DNA from: Gammaproteobacteria bacterium RIFCSPHIGHO2_12_FULL_37_34
GTDB lineage: Bacteria; Pseudomonadota; Gammaproteobacteria; DSM-16500
DNA: 13,286 bases
Direction: 5' to 3'
NCBI GenBank assembly: GCA_001801495.1
Contig: MGXW01000001.1
Location: 1-13,286 of the forward strand
How positions within the stretch are numbered: position 1 is the first letter of the stretch; the number at the start of each line of letters is the position of its first letter. Under the pieces are notes generated by a model that was given only the letters and a program-made list of their open reading frames with translations, ran no database searches and was not told the origin of the DNA. Both the position numbers and the translations under genes were made by a program. This document shows, one piece after another, positions 6,675 through 13,286 of the stretch.

Positions 6675-7513
6675 GGATTACGACTATCCGCTCAATATTT
6701 ACTAAACAATCGCAATCATCATTTCAAGTATTCTTTCTAATTGTTTTTGCGATCGTGTTAATGGTGATGGATAGGCGCTTAAATCAATTCGTCACCATTC
6801 GTGAAGCACTTTCTTTTCCTCTTGCTCCGTTTCAATATAGTGTGAGTTGGTCGGTAAAACAAATTAATCAGTTTAAAACAGCTTTCAGTGCTTACGATTA
6901 TTTAGCAAAAGAAAATATTGAATTGAAAGCTGAACGATTATTGTTGCATGCTCAATTGCAACGTTTAATTGCTTTAGAAGCAGAGAATAATTATTTGAAA
7001 GCTCTTTCTCAAGCATCCCATCACATCCAAAGTAAAACCTTGATTGCTGAGTTATTAAATGTAGATTCCGAACCTTTTGTTAATCAAGTGATTCTTGATA
7101 AAGGGGCTCGTGACCATGTGTATAGTGGTCAACCAGTATTTGATGCGTATGGTGTGATGGGTCAAATTATCCAAGTTGGGCCAATAACCAGTCGTGTATT
7201 ACTCATCAATGATCCTCGTAGTGGTATTGCTGTACATAATGTGCGTAATGGTACGAGGGCAGTTGCAGTGGGCGACAGTTATTTGAACAATCTAAAACTC
7301 ATGTACGTGACCAAAACAACCGATATTAAAGTGGGGGATCTCTTTCTTACCTCTGGGTTAGGGGATCGGTATCCTGAAGGATATCCTGTGGGAACAGTAT
7401 CGAATGTATCAAAAGATCCTGCGCATCAATTTGCGACTATTTATCTTCAGCCTAGTGCCCATTTAGATAGTAGTCGTCAAGTATTATTAGTTTGGTATCA
7501 AAAACATGCCTAA
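6671..7513 (+). CDS. mreC: Rod-shape determining protein MreC
   Basis: MreC is a bitopic inner-membrane protein whose periplasmic part binds and activates the PBP2/RodA elongation complex, linking it to MreB. The 280-residue product has a short cytoplasmic N-terminus, one membrane helix at about 18-33 (FQVFFLIVFAIVLMVM), a coiled coil at about 74-113 (ENIELKAERLLLHAQLQRL...), then the two beta-barrel domains. Family landmarks are LDKGARDHVYSGQPVFDAYGV (about 142-162), VLLINDPRSGI (176-186) and LTSGLGDRYPEGYPVGTV (226-243). It ends soon after the second barrel, so it lacks the long C-terminal tail of E. coli MreC (367 residues). The ATG overlaps the mreB stop as ATGA with AAGGA immediately adjacent, so initiation probably relies on coupling to mreB. 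Its stop lies inside mreD (8-nt overlap). Confidence 0.96.
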   Translation: MRITTIRSIFTKQSQSSFQVFFLIVFAIVLMVMDRRLNQFVTIREALSFPLAPFQYSVSWSVKQINQFKTAFSAYDYLAKENIELKAERLLLHAQLQRLIALEAENNYLKALSQASHHIQSKTLIAELLNVDSEPFVNQVILDKGARDHVYSGQPVFDAYGVMGQIIQVGPITSRVLLINDPRSGIAVHNVRNGTRAVAVGDSYLNNLKLMYVTKTTDIKVGDLFLTSGLGDRYPEGYPVGTVSNVSKDPAHQFATIYLQPSAHLDSSRQVLLVWYQKHA

Positions 7514-7979
7514 TTGGGTTGCTATTTTGATCACTATTGTGGCTGCATTATTATTGACAATATTGCCCATGCCAGCCTGGACGGAATGGTTACGCCCAGC
7601 TTGGGTATTATTAGTGTTGATCTATTGGACTGTTACCATGCCTTATTTGGTTGGAGTGGGAACGGCTTGGCTCGCTGGTCTTGTTTTCGATTTGCTTATG
7701 GGCACTGTATTAGGTGAGCATGCTTTGGCTTTTACGCTCGTTATTTACTTTATTTCTCGGCTTTCCTTGCGTTTGCGCATGTATTCTTTACCTCAACAAG
7801 GAATGAATATTTTAATCTTTATTCTCTTTTATCAATTCATTATCTATTGTATCCAGGGGTTTTTGGGGGAATTACCGAATAGCCATTTATATTGGTTATC
7901 TTCTATTACTAGCGTGGTGTTTTGGCCTTGGCTGTTTCTATTAATGCGTGATTTTCAAAGATGGTTTAAAATATCGTGA
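7506..7979 (+). CDS. mreD: Rod-shape determining protein MreD
   Basis: MreD is a small polytopic inner-membrane protein that works with MreC and RodA/PBP2 in lateral wall synthesis. The 157-residue protein is almost entirely hydrophobic, with about five or six membrane segments (roughly 5-22, 31-46, 50-65, 72-88, 101-120, 130-147). The conserved blocks LRPAWVLLVLIYWTVTMPY (29-47), AGLVFDLLMGTVLGEHALA (57-75) and the C-terminal VVFWPWLFLLMRDFQRWF match the gammaproteobacterial family well. The ATG lies within the last codons of mreC, and no strong Shine-Dalgarno is present, so translation is probably coupled. Here yhdP follows directly, whereas maf and rng intervene in E. coli and Pseudomonas. 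Confidence 0.95.
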   Translation: MPNWVAILITIVAALLLTILPMPAWTEWLRPAWVLLVLIYWTVTMPYLVGVGTAWLAGLVFDLLMGTVLGEHALAFTLVIYFISRLSLRLRMYSLPQQGMNILIFILFYQFIIYCIQGFLGELPNSHLYWLSSITSVVFWPWLFLLMRDFQRWFKIS

Positions 7980-8000
7980 ACTATCTCATGAGGAACGGTC

Positions 8001-11000
8001 GTGAAAAAGCTTTTAGCATCAACTTCAAAAAAGATAGCCTATGTTATTGCGATTGTTATCATTATCATTGGTTTGTTGGTGAGTCTATCGCCGTTATTTT
8101 CTCCTCTTCTTAATAAACATCGAACTGATTTAGAACAATGGGCAAGCAGCGTATTAGGTGTACCTATTACCATCCATGATATCCAATTATCCTGGCATCG
8201 CTATCAACCAGAGCTTCAATTAAATGGCGTGACTTTTTTAAATAAAGATAGTCAGGATCCTATTTTACAAATTCGTAATGTAGGTGTGTTATTTTCAATG
8301 ATACAATCATTATGGCAACGACAACTGATACCAAGTGGTGTAGTTATTTCCGGTTCTCATTTAACCATCCATCGTGCTGCATCGGGTGAGATTTCTATTC
8401 AAGGTTTCCCAGTTTTTGGCGGATATAATCAGCAACCATTTGCTAAAGAAACCAAGATAACCGAAATGGTCGCATGGCTTTCTGCCCCAGCACGTATTAT
8501 TTTACACGATATTAATATTCGCTATAGCGATTTTACCAATCAAAAACAATTTTTAACTTTAAATAATTTAAGCCTCACGAATGATGGCGATCAGCATACT
8601 ATTCTTGGCCAAGCTATTCTCCACCAAGATATTTCAACTGAAGCGACCGTTGCTATTCAATGGGCAGGTAGCCCCATTGATTTATCAAAAATAAAAGCAC
8701 GTATTTATTTATATGTATCAGGAGTATTGCTTTCGCAGTGGATAAAATCTTATTCTTGGAATGGTTGGCAAGTGAATGATGGTATTTTAAGCGCTAAGGT
8801 TTGGGCAACGTGGAATAGCGGTATAGTTGAACGTATACAAGTTAATTTTCAATCGTATGGTGTAGATTTATATTCACAAACGGATAAAACAATACACCAA
8901 GTTAATCGTTTAAGCGGGCACATTGGCTGGAAACGTGAAGGCGATAATCAAATTGTTGCTGGAGAAGATATTTTAATAGATTTGCCTTCGCATCTTTGGC
9001 CAGTGACTAGCTTCTATGTTGCTCTTGCGCCTGATCAAAGTAAACGATTGACGCCTCGTTCTGTGAAAATGAGCTATCTTGATTTACAAGATACACAATC
9101 TTTTTTATTTTCTTCACCACCTTTGTTACCAAAAGAAACACATGACATATTAACTCAATTTAAGTTAACAGGAGAATTACAAGATGCTGCTTTGGTTTTT
9201 TCAGGTCCTTGGAACGATTGGAATCAAGTTTCTTTAACGAGCTATTTTAAAGAGCTTAGCTTTTTACCTTGGCGACAATTACCAGGCATGCGTCATTTGT
9301 CGGGTACGATTGAATGGGATGGAAAGCAAGGTGATTTATCATTGCAAAGTAATCGATTAATAATGGATTATAGCACTGTTTTTAGAAAACCAATTACCAT
9401 TGATCAACTCACAGGAAATCTACAATGGCAGAAAGATGAAAAAAACCAGTGGTTAATTACTATTCCAACGATGAATGTTTTGAATAATGATGGTACAGCA
9501 AATATTCGTGCTACTTTAACTCTTCCAAACAAAGCGCCTTTTTCACCAACCATTGATTTAACCGGCCATTTTGCTATGCAAAAAGCGGATCATATTATCC
9601 GTTATTTGCCTATGCGCATGTTTGATCCCGAATTGGAGGCTTGGTTAAATCAAGCATTTTTAGGCGGAGAGATTAGTTCAGGAAATGTTGAACTACAGGG
9701 TGTGTTAAATGAATTTCCATTTGATCAGGGTAAGGGAACTTTTTTGATTTCAGCAAAAGTCAACAACCTCAATCTCCATTATGCACCGAATTGGCCACGT
9801 CTACATCATGTGACAGGTCAAATCACATTTTCCGGCCGGAAAATGTTGGCGACTATTGATCATGCATTAATGAAAAATATACTTATAAAAAATGCGCGTG
9901 GTGACATTCCTTATTTGGGAGAGGATCAGCCACAAATCATTAACATTGCTTTAGATAATATACAAATAGATGTTGCTCAAGTTTTTCAATTGATTCATGC
10001 TAGCCCTTTGGAGAACACATTGGGTAAACTGTTTTCTAAAATGGAAATGCGTGGTTTAATTGATTTGCAATTAGGATTCATTATTCCTCTTAAACATCCT
10101 GAAAAAGCACAAGTGAAAGGGGAAGTGACGATTCCAGATGCGCAACTTAAATTACCGCTTTGGCGTTTGGTGCTTTCTCATCTGCGTGGCAATTTAAGTT
10201 TTACTGAAAACACAATATTAGCAAAGAATATTCAAGGGCAATTATTGAATCAACCAGTAACAATTAATATCAGTACTTTACCTAAAGTAGACGATACGAC
10301 GACTATCCAGGCTGAACTTGCTACGCATCTTAATATATCGGACTTAGAAAATTGGTTAAACATTCCTTTTTCTTCTGTTGCGCAAGGCGCAACAGCCATT
10401 ACCACGACCATTTATTTATCCTCCAAAAAGCCACTTGAAGTTAAATTACGCTCTAATCTTTTAGGTGTTTCATTGCAATTACCTGATCCTTATAAAAAGA
10501 CCGCGCAAGAAACAAGGGATTTTACTACTGAAATCAGTGTTTCAGACAATCAACCGCTACGTACAAAATTATTTTATAGTAACTTGTTGAGTACGGCTTT
10601 AATCATTGAGCGCAAGAATGAAAAATTTAAATTATTGAGTGCCAATTTTCGTTTAGGAGGGGGTGATCCTGCCTGGCCTGAGTCAGCTGGTCTTTACATT
10701 ACCGGTGATTTCACTCGTTTAGACTGGGATAAAATAAAGCAATATTTTAGTCAGAAAGATCAAGCAAATTTATCTGGGTTATCATTGCGTCGCATTGATG
10801 TTACCGCTAAACAGTTAGACTTATTCGGTCAGCAACTTACCCAAGCTCATTTGCAAGCGATACCAGAACAACAAGCTTGGAAGATTAATATGACAAGTTT
10901 AGAAGTGATTGGCGATATGTTGGTGCCCATGAAATGGAATCAAGAAGGCGTGATAGACGCACAATTTAAACGATTAAGTTTACATAGCGGCCGTTCACCA

Positions 11001-11858
11001 AACAACACAAAGATGGATATGAAATCCTTGCCTGCGCTTTCTTTAGTAGCAGAGGATTTTCGTTATGACGATATGCCATTTGGGGAGATGGTATTAAAGG
11101 CTGTACCTGATCATCATGGTTTTGCCATTCCAATCTTGCGTATTACCTCACCCAGTTTAAAACTGCAAGCAAAGGGCTCATGGTCTTACTCTAATAAAAC
11201 TCATTTTCAAGGCGATGCAACCAGTAAAGACGTGAGTGAATTGATTAATAGTTTAGGTTTAGATGCCAGAAACTTTGTTGCATCTAATGGTAAGCTTACG
11301 TTTGATTTAAATTGGAGTGGTACGCCTTATGCACCTTCATTAGCAACGATGACGGGCCACGCTAATTTAGATTTAGGGAAAGGCCGTATCGTTGAAATAG
11401 GGCAATCGAGTGAAGCTAAAATGGGTATAGGGCGCATGCTTAGCATATTTAGTTTGCAATCTATTCCAAGGCGTTTAATGCTAGATTTTAGCGATTTGTT
11501 TCAAAAAGGGTATAGTTTTGATAATGTTCGCGGTGATTTTGATTTGCATCAAGGCAATGCTTATACAACCAATTTACGCTTCGATGGGCCAATTGCTCGA
11601 GTGAGCATCAATGGCCGCATTGGGTTAGAGAAAAAAGACTATGATTTTACGTTGAGTGTGACTCCTTATGTTTCATCAGGCATACCAGTTGCGGCAGGTT
11701 ATGCTGGATTTTTAACTGGAGGACCTATTGGTGGTGCTGCAGCATTGGCAGTGAGCACAGTACTTGGCCCAGCAGTTTCAAAAGCAGCAACCTATTATTA
11801 TGTAGTAAAAGGGCCATGGGATAATCCATCATGGGCTTCTGTTGATGCTTCGCATTAA
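8001..11858 (+). CDS. yhdP: AsmA-like envelope protein YhdP
   Basis: YhdP belongs to the AsmA-like group with TamB and YdbH, envelope-spanning proteins that in E. coli redundantly support phospholipid transport to the outer membrane. The product has 1285 residues, close to E. coli YhdP (1266). One N-terminal membrane anchor is seen at about 12-34 (IAYVIAIVIIIIGLLVSLSPL), followed by a long beta-rich periplasmic region. The most diagnostic part is the C-terminal AsmA-like block: GKGRIVEIGQSSEAKMGIGRMLSIF, then SIPRRLMLDFSDLFQKGYSFD around residue 1160, LRFDGPIARVSINGRIGL, and a Gly/Ala-rich hydrophobic stretch at about 1227-1257 before WDNPSW. The start is GTG at 8001 with AGGAA at 7991-7995; a nearby ATG at 7988 is out of frame. 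It lies 21 nt after mreD, apparently in the mre operon. Two perfect inverted repeats inside the gene are listed separately. Confidence 0.93.
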   Translation: MKKLLASTSKKIAYVIAIVIIIIGLLVSLSPLFSPLLNKHRTDLEQWASSVLGVPITIHDIQLSWHRYQPELQLNGVTFLNKDSQDPILQIRNVGVLFSMIQSLWQRQLIPSGVVISGSHLTIHRAASGEISIQGFPVFGGYNQQPFAKETKITEMVAWLSAPARIILHDINIRYSDFTNQKQFLTLNNLSLTNDGDQHTILGQAILHQDISTEATVAIQWAGSPIDLSKIKARIYLYVSGVLLSQWIKSYSWNGWQVNDGILSAKVWATWNSGIVERIQVNFQSYGVDLYSQTDKTIHQVNRLSGHIGWKREGDNQIVAGEDILIDLPSHLWPVTSFYVALAPDQSKRLTPRSVKMSYLDLQDTQSFLFSSPPLLPKETHDILTQFKLTGELQDAALVFSGPWNDWNQVSLTSYFKELSFLPWRQLPGMRHLSGTIEWDGKQGDLSLQSNRLIMDYSTVFRKPITIDQLTGNLQWQKDEKNQWLITIPTMNVLNNDGTANIRATLTLPNKAPFSPTIDLTGHFAMQKADHIIRYLPMRMFDPELEAWLNQAFLGGEISSGNVELQGVLNEFPFDQGKGTFLISAKVNNLNLHYAPNWPRLHHVTGQITFSGRKMLATIDHALMKNILIKNARGDIPYLGEDQPQIINIALDNIQIDVAQVFQLIHASPLENTLGKLFSKMEMRGLIDLQLGFIIPLKHPEKAQVKGEVTIPDAQLKLPLWRLVLSHLRGNLSFTENTILAKNIQGQLLNQPVTINISTLPKVDDTTTIQAELATHLNISDLENWLNIPFSSVAQGATAITTTIYLSSKKPLEVKLRSNLLGVSLQLPDPYKKTAQETRDFTTEISVSDNQPLRTKLFYSNLLSTALIIERKNEKFKLLSANFRLGGGDPAWPESAGLYITGDFTRLDWDKIKQYFSQKDQANLSGLSLRRIDVTAKQLDLFGQQLTQAHLQAIPEQQAWKINMTSLEVIGDMLVPMKWNQEGVIDAQFKRLSLHSGRSPNNTKMDMKSLPALSLVAEDFRYDDMPFGEMVLKAVPDHHGFAIPILRITSPSLKLQAKGSWSYSNKTHFQGDATSKDVSELINSLGLDARNFVASNGKLTFDLNWSGTPYAPSLATMTGHANLDLGKGRIVEIGQSSEAKMGIGRMLSIFSLQSIPRRLMLDFSDLFQKGYSFDNVRGDFDLHQGNAYTTNLRFDGPIARVSINGRIGLEKKDYDFTLSVTPYVSSGIPVAAGYAGFLTGGPIGGAAALAVSTVLGPAVSKAATYYYVVKGPWDNPSWASVDASH
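9825..9846. repeat. Perfect 22-bp palindrome inside yhdP
   Basis: The half-site ACATTTTCCGG is followed with no spacer by its exact reverse complement CCGGAAAATGT, giving an uninterrupted 22-bp palindrome centred on GGCC. The flanking bases (C on the left, T on the right) break the symmetry. It encodes ITFSGRKML of YhdP in frame. It could be chance, a DNA-binding or modification site, or an RNA hairpin; nothing in the sequence decides between these. Confidence 0.9.
10375..10395. repeat. 9-bp perfect stem with 3-nt loop inside yhdP
   Basis: CTGTTGCGC at 10375-10383 pairs perfectly with GCGCAACAG at 10387-10395 across the loop AAG. It encodes part of SSVAQGATAI in YhdP. No T-tract follows, so a terminator role is unlikely. 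It is the tightest small hairpin I noticed in this long gene. Confidence 0.8.
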
Positions 11859-11874
11859 TAGAGTATCGTTTTAA

Positions 11875-12243
11875 CTACTTTTTAGCGCGCACGCGTGCAA
11901 GAGCAGCATGAATATAATTTTGTTTTTGCACAAGAGATTGTTTGATTTGTTCTTCTGCTATCACGTGTTCTTTTTTTGTGAGTCGTTGTTTTCTTGCGGT
12001 AATACGTTTCAAAGCAAGCGCCTTTCTTGCTTCCCTTGTTTGTGTTGCAGGTTGCGTGATGAGATCAATGCAATCAACAGGGCAAGGTGGAATACATAAC
12101 TCGCAACCAATACATTCTGATGCAATCACAGTATGCATATGTTTGTTCGTTCCCAAAATAGCATCGATGGGACAAACCTCGATGCACTTGGTACATCCAA
12201 TACATTCAGATTCTCGAATAATGGCGATGGTGTTGTTTGGCAC
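11875..12243 (-). CDS. RnfB/RsxB-type 2x[4Fe-4S] ferredoxin, short form
   Basis: The 122-residue protein carries two adjacent four-cysteine motifs: CIGCTKCIEVCP (Cys14, 17, 20, 24) and CIGCELCIPPCP (Cys44, 47, 50, 54), each able to bind one [4Fe-4S] cluster. The spacing and the PVDCIDLI ending resemble the C-terminal ferredoxin domain of RnfB/RsxB, a subunit of the membrane Rnf/Rsx electron-transport complex. The N-terminal membrane helix and first Fe-S domain of full RnfB are absent. An in-frame TGA lies just upstream, so the short form is not an annotation error. After residue 65 comes a long basic helical tail (REARKALALKRITARKQRL...ARVRAKK). The start is GTG at 12243, one base after the metG stop, with AAGGTG at the end of metG as ribosome-binding site, so translation is coupled to metG. 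No other rnf gene is visible. A free-standing ferredoxin is equally possible. Confidence 0.85.
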   Translation of the reverse strand: MPNNTIAIIRESECIGCTKCIEVCPIDAILGTNKHMHTVIASECIGCELCIPPCPVDCIDLITQPATQTREARKALALKRITARKQRLTKKEHVIAEEQIKQSLVQKQNYIHAALARVRAKK

Positions 12244-12244
12244 G

Positions 12245-13286
12245 TTACTTCACCTTCATTCCGGCAGTTGCACCAGGATCAGGGCTGATTAACCAAAGAT
12301 CTTTGCCGCCAGGGCCTGCGGCTAAAACCATTCCTTCAGAGGTACCAAAACGCATTTTGCGTGGTATTAAGTTAGCTACCACGACAACGTGGCGACCAAT
12401 TAATTCATTTGGGGGATAGGCAGATTTAATACCAGCAAAAACTTGTCGTGTTTCATCGCCCAAATCAACGGTTAGTCGTAATAGTTTATCTGCGCCTTCA
12501 ACCATTTCGGCTTCTACAATTTTAGCAATACGTAAATCTATTTTTCCAAAATCTTCAATTGAAATGGGTTGTTTGCTTGAATCAATTGAGGTAGTTTGTT
12601 TTGTTGTGACAGAGGGCGCCTCACTTTCTTGCTTGATTGTCATTTTCATTTCCTCAATTTGTTTAGGGTCTATCCGTTGAATGAATGGTTGAAATGCTAA
12701 AATGGAATGGTTGATCAATGGTTTATCTTTATCGTGCCATTGTAGTGGTGCAATTTTTAAAAAAGTTTCAACTTGTTTTGCAGTGTGTGGCAACACAGGT
12801 TTTAAGTAAATCATTAATACGCGAAACAAATTGATTCCCATTGAACAAACAGCTTGAACTTCCTGTTGTTTAGTGGAATATTTTATTTGTAACCAAGGTT
12901 TTTTTTCATCAATATAGCGGTTAGCTTGATCTGCTAAATTCATCACAAGGCGTACAGCCTGGCTACATTCTAGTTTATTCCATTGAATAGCAATTTCATC
13001 ACCAGCTTTTGCGAATGTTTGATAAAGTTCGGGCTCGCTACAATAGGACGATAATTGATTGTTAAAATTTTTATTGATAAAGCTAGCGCAGCGGCTAGCA
13101 ATATTAATAAATTTTCCAACCAAATCCGCATTGATTCGTTGTATGAAATCATCAAAATGAATATCTAAATCCTCAATGCGGTTACTTAATCTAGCAGCAA
13201 AGTAATAGCGCAAATATTCAGGATGTAAATGATGGAGATAGGTTCGTGCTTTAATAAATGTTCCGCGCGATTTTGACATTTTTTGC
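12245..13286 (-). CDS. metG: Methionyl-tRNA synthetase, C-terminal half (5' end outside window)
   Basis: MetRS charges tRNA-Met with methionine using ATP. The frame is open at the right edge, and the first visible residues QKMSKSRGTFI contain the KMSKS loop that stabilises the adenylate. The Met within KMSKS is therefore an internal residue, not the start. Following blocks match E. coli MetRS closely: LRYYFAARLSNRIEDLDIHFDDFIQRINADLVGKFINIASR (anticodon-binding helical domain), CSMGINLFRVLMIYLKPVLP, and a C-terminal EMAP/tRNA-binding domain with IDLRIAKIVEAEMVEGADKLLRL, GRHVVVVANLIPRKMRFG and SEGMVLAAGPGGKD. In E. coli this domain dimerises the enzyme. The 347 visible codons are about half of a normal 670-680 residue protein. 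The stop is one base before the GTG of the ferredoxin gene, so the two are likely one transcript. Confidence 0.97.
   Translation of the reverse strand, partial: QKMSKSRGTFIKARTYLHHLHPEYLRYYFAARLSNRIEDLDIHFDDFIQRINADLVGKFINIASRCASFINKNFNNQLSSYCSEPELYQTFAKAGDEIAIQWNKLECSQAVRLVMNLADQANRYIDEKKPWLQIKYSTKQQEVQAVCSMGINLFRVLMIYLKPVLPHTAKQVETFLKIAPLQWHDKDKPLINHSILAFQPFIQRIDPKQIEEMKMTIKQESEAPSVTTKQTTSIDSSKQPISIEDFGKIDLRIAKIVEAEMVEGADKLLRLTVDLGDETRQVFAGIKSAYPPNELIGRHVVVVANLIPRKMRFGTSEGMVLAAGPGGKDLWLISPDPGATAGMKVK

Noticed and set aside
7214..7258. 7-bp inverted repeat CCTCGTA/TACGAGG in mreC
   Set aside because: Short arms with a 31-nt loop in coding sequence; such pairs are expected by chance.
11887..11896. 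Palindrome GCACGCGTGC near the convergent junction as a terminator
   Set aside because: It lies inside the ferredoxin coding end, is a spacerless palindrome with no loop, and is not followed by a T-tract in the proper orientation for either transcript.
11908..12419. Plus-strand frames opposite the ferredoxin and metG
   Set aside because: They are antisense to two clearly homologous minus-strand genes; their Cys-rich content merely mirrors the Fe-S codons.
12245..13279. A complete 344-residue gene starting at ATG 13279
   Set aside because: That Met is the internal M of the KMSKS motif; the preceding codons to the window edge remain open and match MetRS, so the gene is a truncated metG and not a separate short one.

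Overview
The window looks like a compact stretch of a moderately AT-rich gammaproteobacterial chromosome. MreB, MreC, MreD, YhdP and MetRS all match the gammaproteobacterial (enterobacterial or Pseudomonas type) proteins closely. The gatCAB operon diverging from mreBCD is the arrangement I know from Pseudomonas. The base composition, the very short gaps and a large unfamiliar protein beside housekeeping genes would fit a Legionellales-like, possibly host-associated lineage (Legionella, Coxiella, Rickettsiella, Berkiella). That placement is inference from gene content and composition; no rRNA or other taxonomic marker is present.

Layout. (1) Positions 1-2225, minus strand: one uninterrupted reading frame of at least 741 codons that runs off the left edge. 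I do not recognise the product. It is clearly more AT-rich than its neighbours, has a good ribosome-binding site, and contains short Trp/Pro-centred internal repeats. (2) Positions 2287-5472, minus strand: gatC-gatA-gatB, the tRNA-dependent amidotransferase, with junctions of 9 and 0 nt. The unknown gene follows gatB after 61 nt with no convincing terminator, so the four genes may share a transcript. (3) Positions 5473-5627: the divergent control region between gatC and mreB. (4) Positions 5628-11858, plus strand: mreB-mreC-mreD-yhdP. The three mre genes overlap each other, and yhdP follows 21 nt after mreD. The maf and rng genes that separate mreD from yhdP in E. coli and Pseudomonas are absent here. 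(5) Positions 11875-13286, minus strand: a small 2x[4Fe-4S] RnfB-type ferredoxin whose GTG start lies one base after the stop of metG, then the C-terminal half of metG, cut by the right edge at its KMSKS loop.

How the genes fit together. GatCAB and MetRS serve translation: transamidation of misacylated tRNA and charging of tRNA-Met. MreBCD forms the inner-membrane elongasome scaffold that sets rod shape. YhdP is an envelope-spanning AsmA-like protein linked to phospholipid transport to the outer membrane, so the plus-strand operon is an envelope-morphogenesis unit. The ferredoxin is a predicted electron carrier.

There is no sign of mobile elements, CRISPR arrays, tRNA or rRNA genes. The least explained parts are the unknown protein at 1-2225 and three perfect inverted repeats inside coding sequence: a 16-bp pair in gatA, a 22-bp palindrome in yhdP and a 9-bp stem in yhdP.
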